Source: Dyadobacter crusticola DSM 16708
GTDB lineage: Bacteria; Bacteroidota; Bacteroidia; Cytophagales; Spirosomataceae
Direction of reading: 5' to 3'
NCBI RefSeq assembly: GCF_000701505.1
Contig: NZ_JNJB01000007.1
Span: 271,302-335,301 of the forward strand
Length of the DNA: 64,000 nucleotides
Numbering within the stretch: the first letter of the stretch is position 1; each line of letters opens with the position of its first letter. Below the pieces are notes generated by a model. It was not told the origin of the DNA. It searched no databases and saw nothing but the letters and a program-made list of their open reading frames with translations. Of the stretch, positions 35,285-44,663 are shown one piece after another. The position numbers and the translations under genes are program-made.

Positions 35285-35914
35285 ATGAACAACATACCTC
35301 CTCACTTGATACCCAGCCGGCAAGCCAAAAAAGCCAGCTATGACCGTGACACGATTAATCCAATTCTGGATGAAGCGCTCTATTGTACGATTAGTTTTGT
35401 AAGCGACAACAAGCCGTTCGCGATCCCCACTGCATTCGTCCGCTACGAAGACAAGATTTACATTCACGGCTCTGTCGGGAGTCATTTTATCAGGGAAATT
35501 GAGAAAGGCATTCCGGTATGCATTTCCATTATGCTGACTGACGCGCTGGTAGTTGCCAAATCTGCATTCAGCCATTCTGTGAATTATCGTTCTGTTATCA
35601 TCTTTTCAAAAGCCGAGAAAATCGACGATATGGAAACAAAACTAGCTGCTTTTGAATGGCTTACGAACAAAATTGTCCCGAATTCGTGGGAGTACCTGCG
35701 CCCAATGAAAGATTCGGAAGTACGCAAAACAACTGCGCTGGCATTCTCGATCGATGAAGCTTCGGCTAAGATGCGGACAGGAATGCCAAACGACGAAGCG
35801 GAAGATCTGGACTTGCCGATATGGTCGGGAATAATTCCCACTCCTACCGTTCGACTAAGTCCCATTCCTGACGAAAGCAGCGGAATGATAGAACTTCCTG
35901 AACATTTGAGATAG
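35285..35914 (+). CDS. pyridoxamine 5'-phosphate oxidase-like / NimA-type flavin split-barrel protein
   Basis: 209 residues from the ATG at 35285; a TTG 18 bp upstream is also in frame. The core (about residues 25-150) follows the FMN-binding split barrel of NimA/PNPOx-like proteins: LYCTISFVSDNKPFAIPTAF, IYIHGSVGSHFIREIEKG, VNYRSVIIFSKAEKI. Family members reduce nitro compounds or bind FMN or haem. The divergent MocR-type regulator suggests a link to vitamin B6 or amine sensing. No signal peptide. Confidence 0.82.
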   Translation: MNNIPPHLIPSRQAKKASYDRDTINPILDEALYCTISFVSDNKPFAIPTAFVRYEDKIYIHGSVGSHFIREIEKGIPVCISIMLTDALVVAKSAFSHSVNYRSVIIFSKAEKIDDMETKLAAFEWLTNKIVPNSWEYLRPMKDSEVRKTTALAFSIDEASAKMRTGMPNDEAEDLDLPIWSGIIPTPTVRLSPIPDESSGMIELPEHLR

Positions 35915-35931
35915 CCGTGCAACCTTGGGAG

Positions 35932-35968
35932 TACATCCGGCATCTTTCGGCAAAAGAAGCCGGATGTA
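35932..35968. promoter_or_regulatory. hairpin between the split-barrel gene and the next small gene
   Basis: TACATCCGGC (35932-35941) pairs with GCCGGATGTA (35959-35968), and the 17-base loop can extend the stem through TCTTT and AAAGA. It ends 4 bp before the next start codon, with no T-run, so it could terminate weakly or hide the start of the next gene. Confidence 0.4.
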
Positions 35969-35972
35969 ACCA

Positions 35973-36215
35973 ATGCAAACCATGACAGGAAAGGAACTAT
36001 TCGACCGATACCAACTGGCTGCACTCACGAAAGGACTTGGTTCTCAGGAATTTCACTACGGGAATATATTGTATCAGGCACTACAAATAGAAGGCGAAGA
36101 GAAGGTTTTCAAGTTACTTGAAGTGGCTGAGGAAAGCGGAAAGCGCATTGTCCTGAGCTATTCTGCTGCGGATCAAACGAATTACACCGATCCCGATATC
36201 GCGATAATCGGCTGA
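35973..36215 (+). CDS. small protein of unknown function
   Basis: 80 residues (77 if the second ATG at 35982 is used). Mixed alpha/beta character (KELFDRYQLAALTKGLGSQE, VFKLLEVAEESGKRIVLSYS), no cysteines, signal or membrane segment. I do not recognise it. It follows a stem-loop that ends 4 bp before its ATG. Confidence 0.5.
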   Translation: MQTMTGKELFDRYQLAALTKGLGSQEFHYGNILYQALQIEGEEKVFKLLEVAEESGKRIVLSYSAADQTNYTDPDIAIIG

Positions 36216-36341
36216 ATTGAATGTTAAGCCGCTGCCGCAAGGCAGATCGCTTTTGATCAATGCAATAAAAATCTTTCCATTTTCGAAAAGGCATGCTTCT
36301 TTTGACCCGATTTCTCAAATAGACTGCCTAACTCCACGAAA

Positions 36342-37208
36342 ATGGAATTTCTTATTGTAATCGCCTTTTTTGGCTACATATTTTACCTCAGAAACTACGC
36401 TGATCTGCGTTCCAACGCAGAGAAAGAGGAGGATTATCTTTCAGAGGGTATTAACCTCTACCGGGACGGCGAGATTGAGGAAGCTGTTCAATACTTTGAG
36501 CGCAGGTTGGCTGAAAAGCCGAAGTCCGCAGTAGCCTATCTTTATCGCGGCCTGTGCAGAAAATCTTTGGGTGATAGCACTCAGGCACTTTCTGATCTGG
36601 AAACCGCGACAAGTCTGGATGATACTTTTTACGACATTCAACTGGAACTAGGCAGGTATTATCTTGAAAATAGGCGCTTTGAAGAAGCCAGGCTTGCATT
36701 TTCAAAAGCGATCGCAATCTGTGGCGGCGATATTGCAGAACCTTTTGTTCTTCGGGCTGACTGCTATTCCAATTTAGGTCAATCGGAGTTGGCTCAATCT
36801 GATATTCAAAAGGCGCAAGAATTAGAATACCGACCTGCTACAAAGCACGCAACGAGTAAAACGAAGCGGCCGCTGGTGGACAAGCGTCTTCTTGCGAGCA
36901 CTTTGCTCGTTTTCGCAACCAGTTCCATTATTGTGGCCGTGATTGAAAATGCGGAGGGAATACACCTCCCCTACCTGGTAGCTGTGTTTTCCGCGATATC
37001 CATTGGTTTTGCCGAACCGTACCGTGGCTGGATGCTGGCGATCCTGCAATGTGTGCTGATTTACTTAGGCTATCAGTTCTTCGCTACGCCGCCGGAGGGA
37101 AATGCATTGAAAGAACTTCACTATTTCAGTCTTTACGGATCGATGATCCTGACGTTTGCGGGCAGTTTCCTAGGCGCTTTTATGAAACGGGCATTAAGTA
37201 TGAAGTAG
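36342..37208 (+). CDS. TPR-repeat membrane protein
   Basis: 288 residues. A short N-terminal hydrophobic segment (MEFLIVIAFFGYIFYL) is followed by about three tetratricopeptide repeats (residues about 35-155: IEEAVQYFERRLAEKPKSAV, DSTQALSDLETATSL, FEEARLAFSKAI). The C-terminal third holds four membrane segments (about 187-285). TPR domains bind partner proteins; here one is tethered to the membrane. The partner is unknown. A good terminator follows. Confidence 0.75.
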   Translation: MEFLIVIAFFGYIFYLRNYADLRSNAEKEEDYLSEGINLYRDGEIEEAVQYFERRLAEKPKSAVAYLYRGLCRKSLGDSTQALSDLETATSLDDTFYDIQLELGRYYLENRRFEEARLAFSKAIAICGGDIAEPFVLRADCYSNLGQSELAQSDIQKAQELEYRPATKHATSKTKRPLVDKRLLASTLLVFATSSIIVAVIENAEGIHLPYLVAVFSAISIGFAEPYRGWMLAILQCVLIYLGYQFFATPPEGNALKELHYFSLYGSMILTFAGSFLGAFMKRALSMK

Positions 37209-37244
37209 ATACCAGGCTTTGTAAATCAGCCTGGTATCCGTTTT
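37208..37244 (+). terminator. intrinsic terminator after the TPR gene
   Basis: GATACCAGGCT (37208-37218) pairs perfectly with AGCCTGGTATC (37228-37238), loop of 9, followed by CGTTTTTG. It also lies just before the convergent FG-GAP gene's stop. Confidence 0.75.
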
Positions 37245-37247
37245 TGT

Positions 37248-40200
37248 TCATCTTGAAATCAGAATGCTGTGCGAACTATGGCTTCCATCCGCTTTCCCAA
37301 CCAGCACAATGTACTTTCCCGGAGCGAGCTTACTCACATCCACATCACGCTGTGATCCACTTTGCAAAACAAGCTTCCCATCGGACGTAAGCACCCTGAC
37401 CTGCGTGATAGTGCCGCTATCTTTCAGGTCAATGCTAATTGCATCAGAAGCCGGATTAGGATACACCAGCACAGACCCACTTGCCGCGACTTTCCGCCTG
37501 ATCGTCTCCGCCATTGGACTGACTTCCTCCTCAGGCACTGGCGAAACGCCTCCTCCACCAAGATGAGAAGACAGGTAACGCCAAGGCCCATACGTCTGCC
37601 CGGTAAGTGCCAGCGCGGGATCATACTTTACCCGCACCCGCACCTTTGTCGCATTCCCTTGTTTGGTGATTACATTTTTGAGCTCTGTGCCCAGCAGTCC
37701 AAGACTCGCGTACACATTCTGCGAACCAGAGGACTGTGTGCTGTTGGTGATCACATTGTTAGCACCCTTGGAAAATCCCTGCCCCGCAGCCTTCGTCTCC
37801 CAAACCAGCTTGCCCCTATTCCCGCCCAAAAATGACTTGGAATACAACCCTGCGCCAAAATTATTCTGAGCAAATTGAGTTTGGTTGATTGGTGTTGTGA
37901 GATCGGTGTTGTAGAGGCGGAGGTTGTTCCGCTCACAATATCCGCTATTACCATAGCACACGAATGCTGCGCCGCTTCCAAAATAAGGATCACCAGCAAT
38001 AATGTCACTGTAACCGTCGGCATTTACGTCACCTGCACCAGACACTGACGTACCAAATGCGGAGTTCTGAACGCCATTATTTGCAAGCAATTTTATGCTT
38101 GTCGCTAATCCACCTTTTGAACCAAAATACACGTGAGCTGCACCTGTCCAGGCTTGACCGCTAAAGTAAGACGGGTTTCCAATGATGATGTCCGCATATC
38201 CATCAGCATTTATATCGCCCGCGCCGGCGACTGTCAACCCAAATTCTGATTGAGGTTGATTTTGTTCAAGCAGAGTGCCCTGCGCATTAAGGCCCTGTGT
38301 CGATCCATTATACAGAAAAACCACGCCTTCATAATTCTGTCCGTTACTGTAATATGGCGCACCAACTGCAACATCATTAAACCCATCCCCATTAACATCG
38401 CCTACGCAACTTACGGAATGCCCGAAACTTGCGTTCGCCTGATTCACCTCAAACTTTATAAAGTTGCTTTGTAAACCAGTGGAAGAGCCGTATGAAACAA
38501 AGAAAGCACCTTCATCAATTTGCCCGTTAAAATATTTGGGCGCACCACATAGTACATCAGAATATCCGTCTCCATTGACGTCGCCAGAAGATAGTGAGAA
38601 GCCAAAGAATGAATTTATTTTGTTGCTCTCGAACACTTTCTTTGAATTCTTCAACACTCCATTGGAAGAGCCTAAATAAAGAATAACAGCCCCCTCATTA
38701 CTCTCTACGTTAGAAAACGTCGGAGCACCGATAATAACATCGCCAAATCCATCATTGTTAACATCACCAGCGCTGGATACTGCTACTCCCATCCATGCGT
38801 TAGGTACATCACATTCCAAAATAGTACTAGTGGGATTCAATCCTTGCGCAGAACCGTAATACACAAATGCCGCTCCCTCATTATTTTGTCCAGAGTCATA
38901 TAGTTCTGCTCCGACAATTATATCGTCAAAACCATCTCCATTAACATCACCAGCCGAACTAACTGAAATACCAAAATCCGCAAACGCTTGATCACACTCT
39001 AGCTTAACATCAGGCATGTTCCCTATTCCAGTGGGCGATCCATAACAAACGAAAACGGCCCCTTCATCAGTTTGCCCACCATCATATTCGGTGGCCCCGA
39101 CCAAAATATCAGAGTATCCATCTCCGTTCAAATCACCCGCCCCAGCCACGGAATATGCCATTCTCGAATTTTCTTGCGCAATACCTATTGATGAACTTGT
39201 TACCATGCTAATCTCACCAACCCCTCCCAGCCACACAAACACCGCCCCTTCATCATCATGCCCGTTATCGTAAGCTATCGCGCCGACGATCACGTCACTG
39301 TAACCATCCCCGTTGATATCCCCGGCGCTGGCTGCCCCGCTGCCGAATTGTGCATTGGTCTTATTGCTTTCAAGCGTGGATACCGGATTAGCACCCAGCC
39401 CTGTGTTGCTCCCATGATATACGAAAGCCGCACCTTCGTTTGAATGGCCTTTATCATAGTAGTTTGCCCCGACAATCACATCTGCGTACCCGTCGCCATT
39501 CACATCACCTGCACTGGCTGCCGAGCTGCCAAACTGCGCTTCGGCCTGGTTTGATTCCAGGGTAAGGCTTGCCGCCGGATTAATCCCCTGGGCTGAGCCG
39601 TGGTGTACAAACACCGCTCCTTCATTGGTCTGCCCCTTGTCGTACATGTTAGCGCCGACAACGATGTCGCTGTAACCATCGCCATTCACATCACCGGCAG
39701 TCGCTATGGCATTGCCAAACCCGGAGCTCACCTGGTTACTTTCAAGTGTAACAGCTGGTGCATTGGCATTGATACCCAATGCGGAGCCGTGATAGATGAA
39801 AACGGCGCCTTCATCTACCTGGCCCTTGTCAAAAAGCCTGGCACCTATCATGATGTCACTGTAACCATCGCCATTCACATCCCCTGCTCCGGTTGCTGTA
39901 AAGCCAAACATGGATTCGGCCTGGTTACCTTCTATTTTGACAGGATTATTGGCAGTCAACCCCTGGGCCGAACCGTGGTACACAAATGCTACACCTTCAT
40001 TTAACTGCCCGCTATCGTAAGCCCGCGCGCCGATTACAACATCGCTGTACCCATCCCCATTTACGTCACCGGCAAGGCCCATTGCGTTACCAAAATTAGC
40101 CTCGGCCTGGTTACCTTCCAGTACCAGCGTAGCAGTCGTGCTGATCCCAGCCGCAGAACCATGGTACACAAACACAGCGCCTTCATTGGTCTGCCCTTTG

Positions 40201-41267
40201 TCGTACATGTGCGAGCCTACCATAATGTCACTATAACCATCCTTGTTAATATCGCCGGCAGTAGACACAAAACACCCGAACCGCGCCCCAGCCTGGTCGC
40301 CTTGCAGCATCACCGGATTACCCAGGTTCAGTCCGCCGGCGCTTCCGTAGTACACCCACGCAGCACCTTCGTCCACCTGGCCATTATCATACTTGGAGGC
40401 GGCCACGATCACGTCACTGTACCCGTCGCCATTTACATCACCTGCGCTGGCAACAGAACCGCCCAGCCACGCGTGTGCCTGGTTTACCTCCGGGACAAGG
40501 ATAGCATTGGCCGGGTTACCATTGGCTATGATCGGGTCGATCGTCACGGGGAATGTGGCGCCTTTTACATCCACCGAAATCGTGATAAGCTCATTCTCAC
40601 CGGACATTCCGGCCGCGAGCATATTCCCATCTGCATCCCAGCATTTAAGGTCTTTGTAGGTTAAAATACTCCATGATGCGCCTTTCGGCGATAACTCCAG
40701 CTCGTTGTTTCCAAGGTCTCTCAAGGCTGCACCTTCTACGGCAAGCTTCACTTCCAGCTGCTCACTTCCTTCCGCCGGTTTGCCGATGATAAAGTTTTGC
40801 CTGATACCCGCCTCGCTGTTTACATACTGCTCAACAACAGCGTCATACCTGATTTCAGCCCTATTTTCTTCAAGCACAAACCTCGGACTTTGTTCTTCTG
40901 TTCTTATCAATTTATGATCAACAAATATTCCCTTGTTGATCATCCTGAACCTGAAATTATGGTCAACAGAATCTTTCCTGTTGCAAACTGTCAGCATGCC
41001 TGGCTCATAATAAGCGCGAAGGTTATGCTGCCGGTTCGGACTTTGATAAACATCTTTTTTGGCATCATAGCTGATGTGGTACTCGCGCCTGGAAAGGCTT
41101 TCCTGGATGCTGCCCAATGCGGCAGCGGGTATATCCGGGGACTTTGGTTTTTCGAAGGAGATTGTCTTTTCGGAGGATTGCAGACTTTTCACCATCGGGA
41201 GAGACAACCCTGCAAATAGCGATACTCCTGCCATTACAAGCAGGTAAATTTTGTAGCTGTGTTTCAT
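37248..41267 (-). CDS. giant secreted FG-GAP (integrin alpha-like) repeat protein with T9SS sorting domain
   Basis: 1,339 residues. An N-terminal hydrophobic signal (about 7-25) is followed by a beta-rich domain to about 265. Then come 14 tandem repeats of about 60 residues, each of the form AGDVNGDGYSDVIVGA with a Ca-binding DxNxDGxxD loop, then YDKGQTNEGAVFVYHGS and an (F)G end. These are FG-GAP/integrin alpha repeats and would form beta propellers, probably two. After an unassigned region (about 1115-1260) the C-terminus is a type IX secretion sorting domain (VLVYPNPASDAISIDLKD). Likely a calcium-dependent surface adhesion or matrix protein. See findings for repeat divergence. Confidence 0.9.
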   Translation of the reverse strand: MKHSYKIYLLVMAGVSLFAGLSLPMVKSLQSSEKTISFEKPKSPDIPAAALGSIQESLSRREYHISYDAKKDVYQSPNRQHNLRAYYEPGMLTVCNRKDSVDHNFRFRMINKGIFVDHKLIRTEEQSPRFVLEENRAEIRYDAVVEQYVNSEAGIRQNFIIGKPAEGSEQLEVKLAVEGAALRDLGNNELELSPKGASWSILTYKDLKCWDADGNMLAAGMSGENELITISVDVKGATFPVTIDPIIANGNPANAILVPEVNQAHAWLGGSVASAGDVNGDGYSDVIVAASKYDNGQVDEGAAWVYYGSAGGLNLGNPVMLQGDQAGARFGCFVSTAGDINKDGYSDIMVGSHMYDKGQTNEGAVFVYHGSAAGISTTATLVLEGNQAEANFGNAMGLAGDVNGDGYSDVVIGARAYDSGQLNEGVAFVYHGSAQGLTANNPVKIEGNQAESMFGFTATGAGDVNGDGYSDIMIGARLFDKGQVDEGAVFIYHGSALGINANAPAVTLESNQVSSGFGNAIATAGDVNGDGYSDIVVGANMYDKGQTNEGAVFVHHGSAQGINPAASLTLESNQAEAQFGSSAASAGDVNGDGYADVIVGANYYDKGHSNEGAAFVYHGSNTGLGANPVSTLESNKTNAQFGSGAASAGDINGDGYSDVIVGAIAYDNGHDDEGAVFVWLGGVGEISMVTSSSIGIAQENSRMAYSVAGAGDLNGDGYSDILVGATEYDGGQTDEGAVFVCYGSPTGIGNMPDVKLECDQAFADFGISVSSAGDVNGDGFDDIIVGAELYDSGQNNEGAAFVYYGSAQGLNPTSTILECDVPNAWMGVAVSSAGDVNNDGFGDVIIGAPTFSNVESNEGAVILYLGSSNGVLKNSKKVFESNKINSFFGFSLSSGDVNGDGYSDVLCGAPKYFNGQIDEGAFFVSYGSSTGLQSNFIKFEVNQANASFGHSVSCVGDVNGDGFNDVAVGAPYYSNGQNYEGVVFLYNGSTQGLNAQGTLLEQNQPQSEFGLTVAGAGDINADGYADIIIGNPSYFSGQAWTGAAHVYFGSKGGLATSIKLLANNGVQNSAFGTSVSGAGDVNADGYSDIIAGDPYFGSGAAFVCYGNSGYCERNNLRLYNTDLTTPINQTQFAQNNFGAGLYSKSFLGGNRGKLVWETKAAGQGFSKGANNVITNSTQSSGSQNVYASLGLLGTELKNVITKQGNATKVRVRVKYDPALALTGQTYGPWRYLSSHLGGGGVSPVPEEEVSPMAETIRRKVAASGSVLVYPNPASDAISIDLKDSGTITQVRVLTSDGKLVLQSGSQRDVDVSKLAPGKYIVLVGKADGSHSSHSILISR
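37935..40457 (-). repeat. tandem DNA repeats coding for FG-GAP units
   Basis: Fourteen in-frame units of about 180-189 bp inside the giant gene. Recurrent strings on the plus strand are of the type CCATCGCCATTCACATCACC. They are coding repeats, not a mobile element. Units read at about 38.4-39.2 kb are more AT-rich than those at 39.3-40.4 kb. Confidence 0.85.
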
Positions 41268-41437
41268 GGTACGGACGGTTTTTTAAGATCAGAAAACCAC
41301 ATTAGGTTGATCAAATCTTATCACCGTTACAACAACAGCCAAAAGCGATTACCAAAAGGCAAGTACACAATGAGCAGAAGGTGCTTCTACCCATTGGTCT
41401 GGTTTTTTCCACCAGAATTTAAAACAAAAGCAAAAAA

Positions 41438-41701
41438 ATGAACGAACCGCTTAACAGAAGAGACCTGGAAGAAAAAATCTTGTCCAAAAGACAGCAAATC
41501 GAATTCGAGGCAAATAATCTGAGATATGAAAGGGATATTTCTTCTGATAACCGGGAGAACCCGGATGTTATGGAGGAGTCTAAAAATTTTGACGACCCGG
41601 CAGAAAATGCCGTGGAATCCGCTGATTTGAAGGCATTAAGATCTGCCGAGAGCGATTTGACCGAGCTGTTGAAACAGCTGAAGGAGCTAGATGAAAATTA
41701 G
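41438..41701 (+). CDS. small charged helical protein of unknown function
   Basis: 87 residues, very rich in Glu, Asp, Lys and Asn, with two predicted helices (LEEKILSKRQQIEFEANNLR and SAESDLTELLKQLKELDE) joined by an acidic linker. No signal, no cysteine, no recognised motif. It may form a coiled coil. The stop overlaps the convergent next gene by 4 bp. Confidence 0.55.
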   Translation: MNEPLNRRDLEEKILSKRQQIEFEANNLRYERDISSDNRENPDVMEESKNFDDPAENAVESADLKALRSAESDLTELLKQLKELDEN

Positions 41702-41973
41702 AGAGACTGTACCCGGTTTTCCAACTCGCGCTTTGTGTGCATCAACGTAGAAACTACCTCGTTCCAGTTGCCGTGGTTTACCGCAAATGGATCATAGTTG
41801 ACTGGCAGCCGACCGATTACGTTGAAAGATTCGCCTGATTTTAAGCGAATTCTGGAATTTAATCCCACCAGGTTAAATGCGTCAAGCACTTCGTGCGCAG
41901 TGGCGTAAGAGTATGATTTTGTTGTGCTGAAAACCAGCGATCCATCTTTGTAATGACACTCAATATTTTTCAT
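41698..41973 (-). CDS. small protein of unknown function
   Basis: 91 residues, soluble. The first half is beta-rich (IECHYKDGSLVFSTTKSY) and the second half helical (NWNEVVSTLMHTKRELENRV). I do not recognise the family. It is convergent, with a 4-bp overlap, with the charged helical gene. Same strand as the YceI/AraC pair but 52 bp downstream of it. Confidence 0.5.
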   Translation of the reverse strand: MKNIECHYKDGSLVFSTTKSYSYATAHEVLDAFNLVGLNSRIRLKSGESFNVIGRLPVNYDPFAVNHGNWNEVVSTLMHTKRELENRVQSL

Positions 41974-42025
41974 GGCTTGTAAGTTATGCTTTAAACTGCT
42001 GAGGAAAATATCGTACCAATCTAAG

Positions 42026-42547
42026 TCACCGTGGTATTACAGGTACAGAAACTTCCACAATTGTTGAGTCTGATTCTTTTCCATTTACCTTTCCTATCCC
42101 GAAATCTCCCCGGTTTACCTTGAAAGTCCCGTAGAAGCCAGGCTGCTCAGACTTGAAAATGAATGGGATAGCAATACGTTTGACGATTCCGCGGACTGTC
42201 AGGTCGCCTTCAACTACATATCCGCTGTCGGTTGCAAAAACTTTTTCGGAAGCGAACCTGATCGTAGGAAACTGCTCCGCGTCAAACCACTTTTCGCTTT
42301 TTGCGTGCTTATTTTTCAACTCAATTCCTGTGTCTATGGAGTTTACATCCACAGTCACGTCAAACTTCGCACTTTCGGGACTTGCCGGATCGAAACTAAT
42401 GTGGCCGGAAAGTTGATTGAACTTACCGCGCGCGTATTTTCCATCAAACCTGATCGTATATCCCTCCGCGATTTGCCAGTCTTTGAAGATCAGAAAAGTG
42501 AATGAGCAAAACGCCAGCAGTATCAGCAGCACACTTATGTTTTTCAT
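42026..42547 (-). CDS. YceI-family lipid-binding-fold protein
   Basis: 173 residues. An N-terminal membrane segment or signal (MKNISVLLILLAFCSFTFLI) precedes a YceI lipocalin-like barrel: GHISFDPASPESAKFDVTVD, SIDTGIELKNKHAKSEKWFD, FPTIRFASEKV, VRGIVKRIAIPF and GDFGIGK, all in family order. YceI proteins bind polyisoprenoids or similar lipids in the periplasm. It begins 2 bp after the AraC-type gene ends, so they form an operon. Confidence 0.9.
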   Translation of the reverse strand: MKNISVLLILLAFCSFTFLIFKDWQIAEGYTIRFDGKYARGKFNQLSGHISFDPASPESAKFDVTVDVNSIDTGIELKNKHAKSEKWFDAEQFPTIRFASEKVFATDSGYVVEGDLTVRGIVKRIAIPFIFKSEQPGFYGTFKVNRGDFGIGKVNGKESDSTIVEVSVPVIPR

Positions 42548-42549
42548 TT

Positions 42550-43587
42550 TTAATAATAGATTGCATTTGACACTTTTTTCAGCTGTAAGCCTGAAGGGCT
42601 TACTCCTTTGTATTTTTTGAATGCTGTAGAGAAATGGTGTGCGTGCTCGTATCCCAGCTTCGCCGCAACTTCCTCCACACTATATCCCGAATCCAGCAAT
42701 AACCTCTCAGCGTACTCCATTCTCAGCTTACGCAAATACCCGAATACCGTATCGCCGAACATCTCTTTAAAGCCCTTTTTCAGCTTAAATTCATTCAGCA
42801 AACAAATCCGGCTCAGCTGAGAAAGCGACAACTCACTTAGAAAGTGGCTGTCCAGGTATTGTTTCAGTGTTTGCAATTTGTCAATCTCATCCATGCGCAA
42901 ACCGTTGCTCTGACTGGCCGGCCCACGAAATTGCCCGATCTGCATTGCAAGTACTTCTAATAATTTGGATTGGATCAACAGCCCGCGCATGGGAGTGCGA
43001 ACATGGGAATCGCAAACATCACTGATCAGATCCATCATGCGTGGGGTAATATCGCGCGTCCCTTCCACTGCTGCAAACGCTCTGGTATGCCTCAGATTAT
43101 CCTGGATTTTTTCACTCCAATAATCATCACAGCCGATGGAATGAATGAAGAAGTCCTTTTCGATACTCAGGTGGAACATTCTCAGCGAAGATTTGGGCGC
43201 TATCCTGTTTGTCAACCCGCCTTCCGGGGCGTAAACCAGATTATGCTTGCCCGGACGCATATTGAGCTCCCTTTTGATTCCTGAAAAACGCGTATCCAGA
43301 TTGCCTGACAGGTGAAAATTGATGTTGATGGTGTCAGAAGATGCCTTATCAGCTAACTCTACCAGCTCTTCGCTTGACCACCGAATGTCCATCAAATGCA
43401 TATGCGGGAACAAGTCGCTCCTGAATTGCAATGCGCCTACGCGGGGGTAGTAGCAATTGATAAAGTGATTTGAATCACCAGCTGCAGAGGTACGCTCTAC
43501 CGACTGTGGCTTTGGAAAGTTGTTCAGTTCGAAGATATCGTAGGAATTGATTACCATATCGGTGAGATTTACAATGCTGCATTTCAT
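42550..43587 (-). CDS. AraC-family transcriptional regulator
   Basis: 345 residues. The C-terminal 100 residues form the double helix-turn-helix: LSLSQLSRICLLNEFKLKKG, then SVEEVAAKLGYEHAHHFSTA with FKKYKGVSPSGLQ. The N-terminal 240 residues, with GLTNRIAPKSSLRMFHLSIE, form a PchR-like sensing domain. The yceI-type gene follows after 2 bp and a cytochrome c gene lies divergently 160 bp away; either may be a target. Confidence 0.9.
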   Translation of the reverse strand: MKCSIVNLTDMVINSYDIFELNNFPKPQSVERTSAAGDSNHFINCYYPRVGALQFRSDLFPHMHLMDIRWSSEELVELADKASSDTININFHLSGNLDTRFSGIKRELNMRPGKHNLVYAPEGGLTNRIAPKSSLRMFHLSIEKDFFIHSIGCDDYWSEKIQDNLRHTRAFAAVEGTRDITPRMMDLISDVCDSHVRTPMRGLLIQSKLLEVLAMQIGQFRGPASQSNGLRMDEIDKLQTLKQYLDSHFLSELSLSQLSRICLLNEFKLKKGFKEMFGDTVFGYLRKLRMEYAERLLLDSGYSVEEVAAKLGYEHAHHFSTAFKKYKGVSPSGLQLKKVSNAIYY

Positions 43588-43747
43588 GACTATTTGCCTG
43601 CAAATCTATTTTTTTACGTGAAGAGGTATTTCAAAAGTTACTAAACGGATCGAGTAAAAATCCGTTTTGCGTAGTTCTGAATCCGCTTTGCGTAGCCCTC
43701 TCAACCACTTAGCAATGGATCTTTGCCGAAAACTAATTAGCAAAGCC

Positions 43748-44623
43748 ATGACTTTAAGAATTCTGAAATGGGTTGGGATTTCAATGGGTGTAATCCTGTT
43801 CCTACTAGCCAGCGTGTATACCTATATCGCGGTAAGTATGAATAACCGGATTGAGCAGACTTACCACTTCAAAGATGAACCGCTCCGCATTCCGACTGAT
43901 AGCGTGGCCCTCGCACGTGGCCGGCATTTGGTTGCGATCAAAGGCTGCCAGGATTGTCACGGGGCCGATTTAGGAGGTAAGGTCATGAACGATGATGCTC
44001 CTCTCGGACAGCTGGTGGCCAGCAATCTCACGAAAGGGGCGGGCGGTTTGCGACACGATTATAGCGAGGCCGATTGGTTCACTGCGCTGCGGCACGGTGT
44101 AGGCCAAGACGGGAAGCCGCTCATTTTCATGCCTTCACACGAAACAACGTTGCTTTCGGAGGAAGATATGTCTGCGCTGATTGCCTATTGTGATCAGGTA
44201 CCTCCTGTGAACAGATCTTTACCGGAGAATGCACTGGGCCCGGTTGCGCTGGTGATGAGCTTTATGGGGAAAATGCCGCTGTTGTCGGTTGAGAAGATCG
44301 ATCATCAGAAGCCGATGGTCGTGCGAGTGGACTCTGTCGAGGGCATTGCATTGGGTAAGTACCTGGCTGTTTCCTGCTCAGGCTGCCACCGGCCTGATAT
44401 GAAAGGCGGGGAACCGTTGGCGCCTGGGTTTCCGCCGGTCCCCGACATTACCAGTGCCGGAAATGTCGGCAGATGGTCTGATAAGCAGTTTATTACGACG
44501 CTCACAACAGGCAAAACGCCGGAAGGGCATGTTTTGAAAAACGAAGATATGCCCTGGAAAATGACTGCACAGTATACACAGACTGAGCTGGCGTCACTTT
44601 ATAAGTACCTCCGCTCCATTTAA
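43748..44623 (+). CDS. membrane-anchored cytochrome c with two haem-binding motifs
   Basis: 291 residues from the ATG at 43748 (MTLRILKWVGISMGVILFLL), chosen because it starts at the membrane anchor; the frame extends upstream to 43667 without a typical start. There are two CxxCH haem motifs, C67-QD-C70-H71 and C210-SG-C213-H214, and Met ligand candidates such as FMPSHE and EDMPWKM. It resembles the di-haem cytochromes that hand electrons to periplasmic dehydrogenases, but no dehydrogenase is adjacent. Divergent from the AraC-type regulator. Confidence 0.88.
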   Translation: MTLRILKWVGISMGVILFLLASVYTYIAVSMNNRIEQTYHFKDEPLRIPTDSVALARGRHLVAIKGCQDCHGADLGGKVMNDDAPLGQLVASNLTKGAGGLRHDYSEADWFTALRHGVGQDGKPLIFMPSHETTLLSEEDMSALIAYCDQVPPVNRSLPENALGPVALVMSFMGKMPLLSVEKIDHQKPMVVRVDSVEGIALGKYLAVSCSGCHRPDMKGGEPLAPGFPPVPDITSAGNVGRWSDKQFITTLTTGKTPEGHVLKNEDMPWKMTAQYTQTELASLYKYLRSI

Positions 44624-44626
44624 AAG

Positions 44627-44662
44627 AAAACGCCGGACAAAGATTGATTTGTCCGGCGTTTT
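44627..44662. terminator. bidirectional intrinsic terminator
   Basis: AAAACGCCGGACAAA (44627-44641) pairs perfectly with TTTGTCCGGCGTTTT (44648-44662), loop of 6, with flanking A and T runs. It serves the cytochrome gene and the convergent rhodanese gene, whose stop begins 2 bp further on. Confidence 0.88.
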
Positions 44663-44663
44663 G

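Noticed and set aside
37362..37835. 157-codon plus-strand frame opposite the FG-GAP gene
   Set aside because: Arg/His/Pro-rich translation typical of an antisense shadow of a GC-rich gene.
37935..40457. Regular repeats about 185 bp apart, considered as CRISPR or satellite DNA
   Set aside because: They are in frame within one long open frame and each codes for an FG-GAP repeat, so they are coding repeats.
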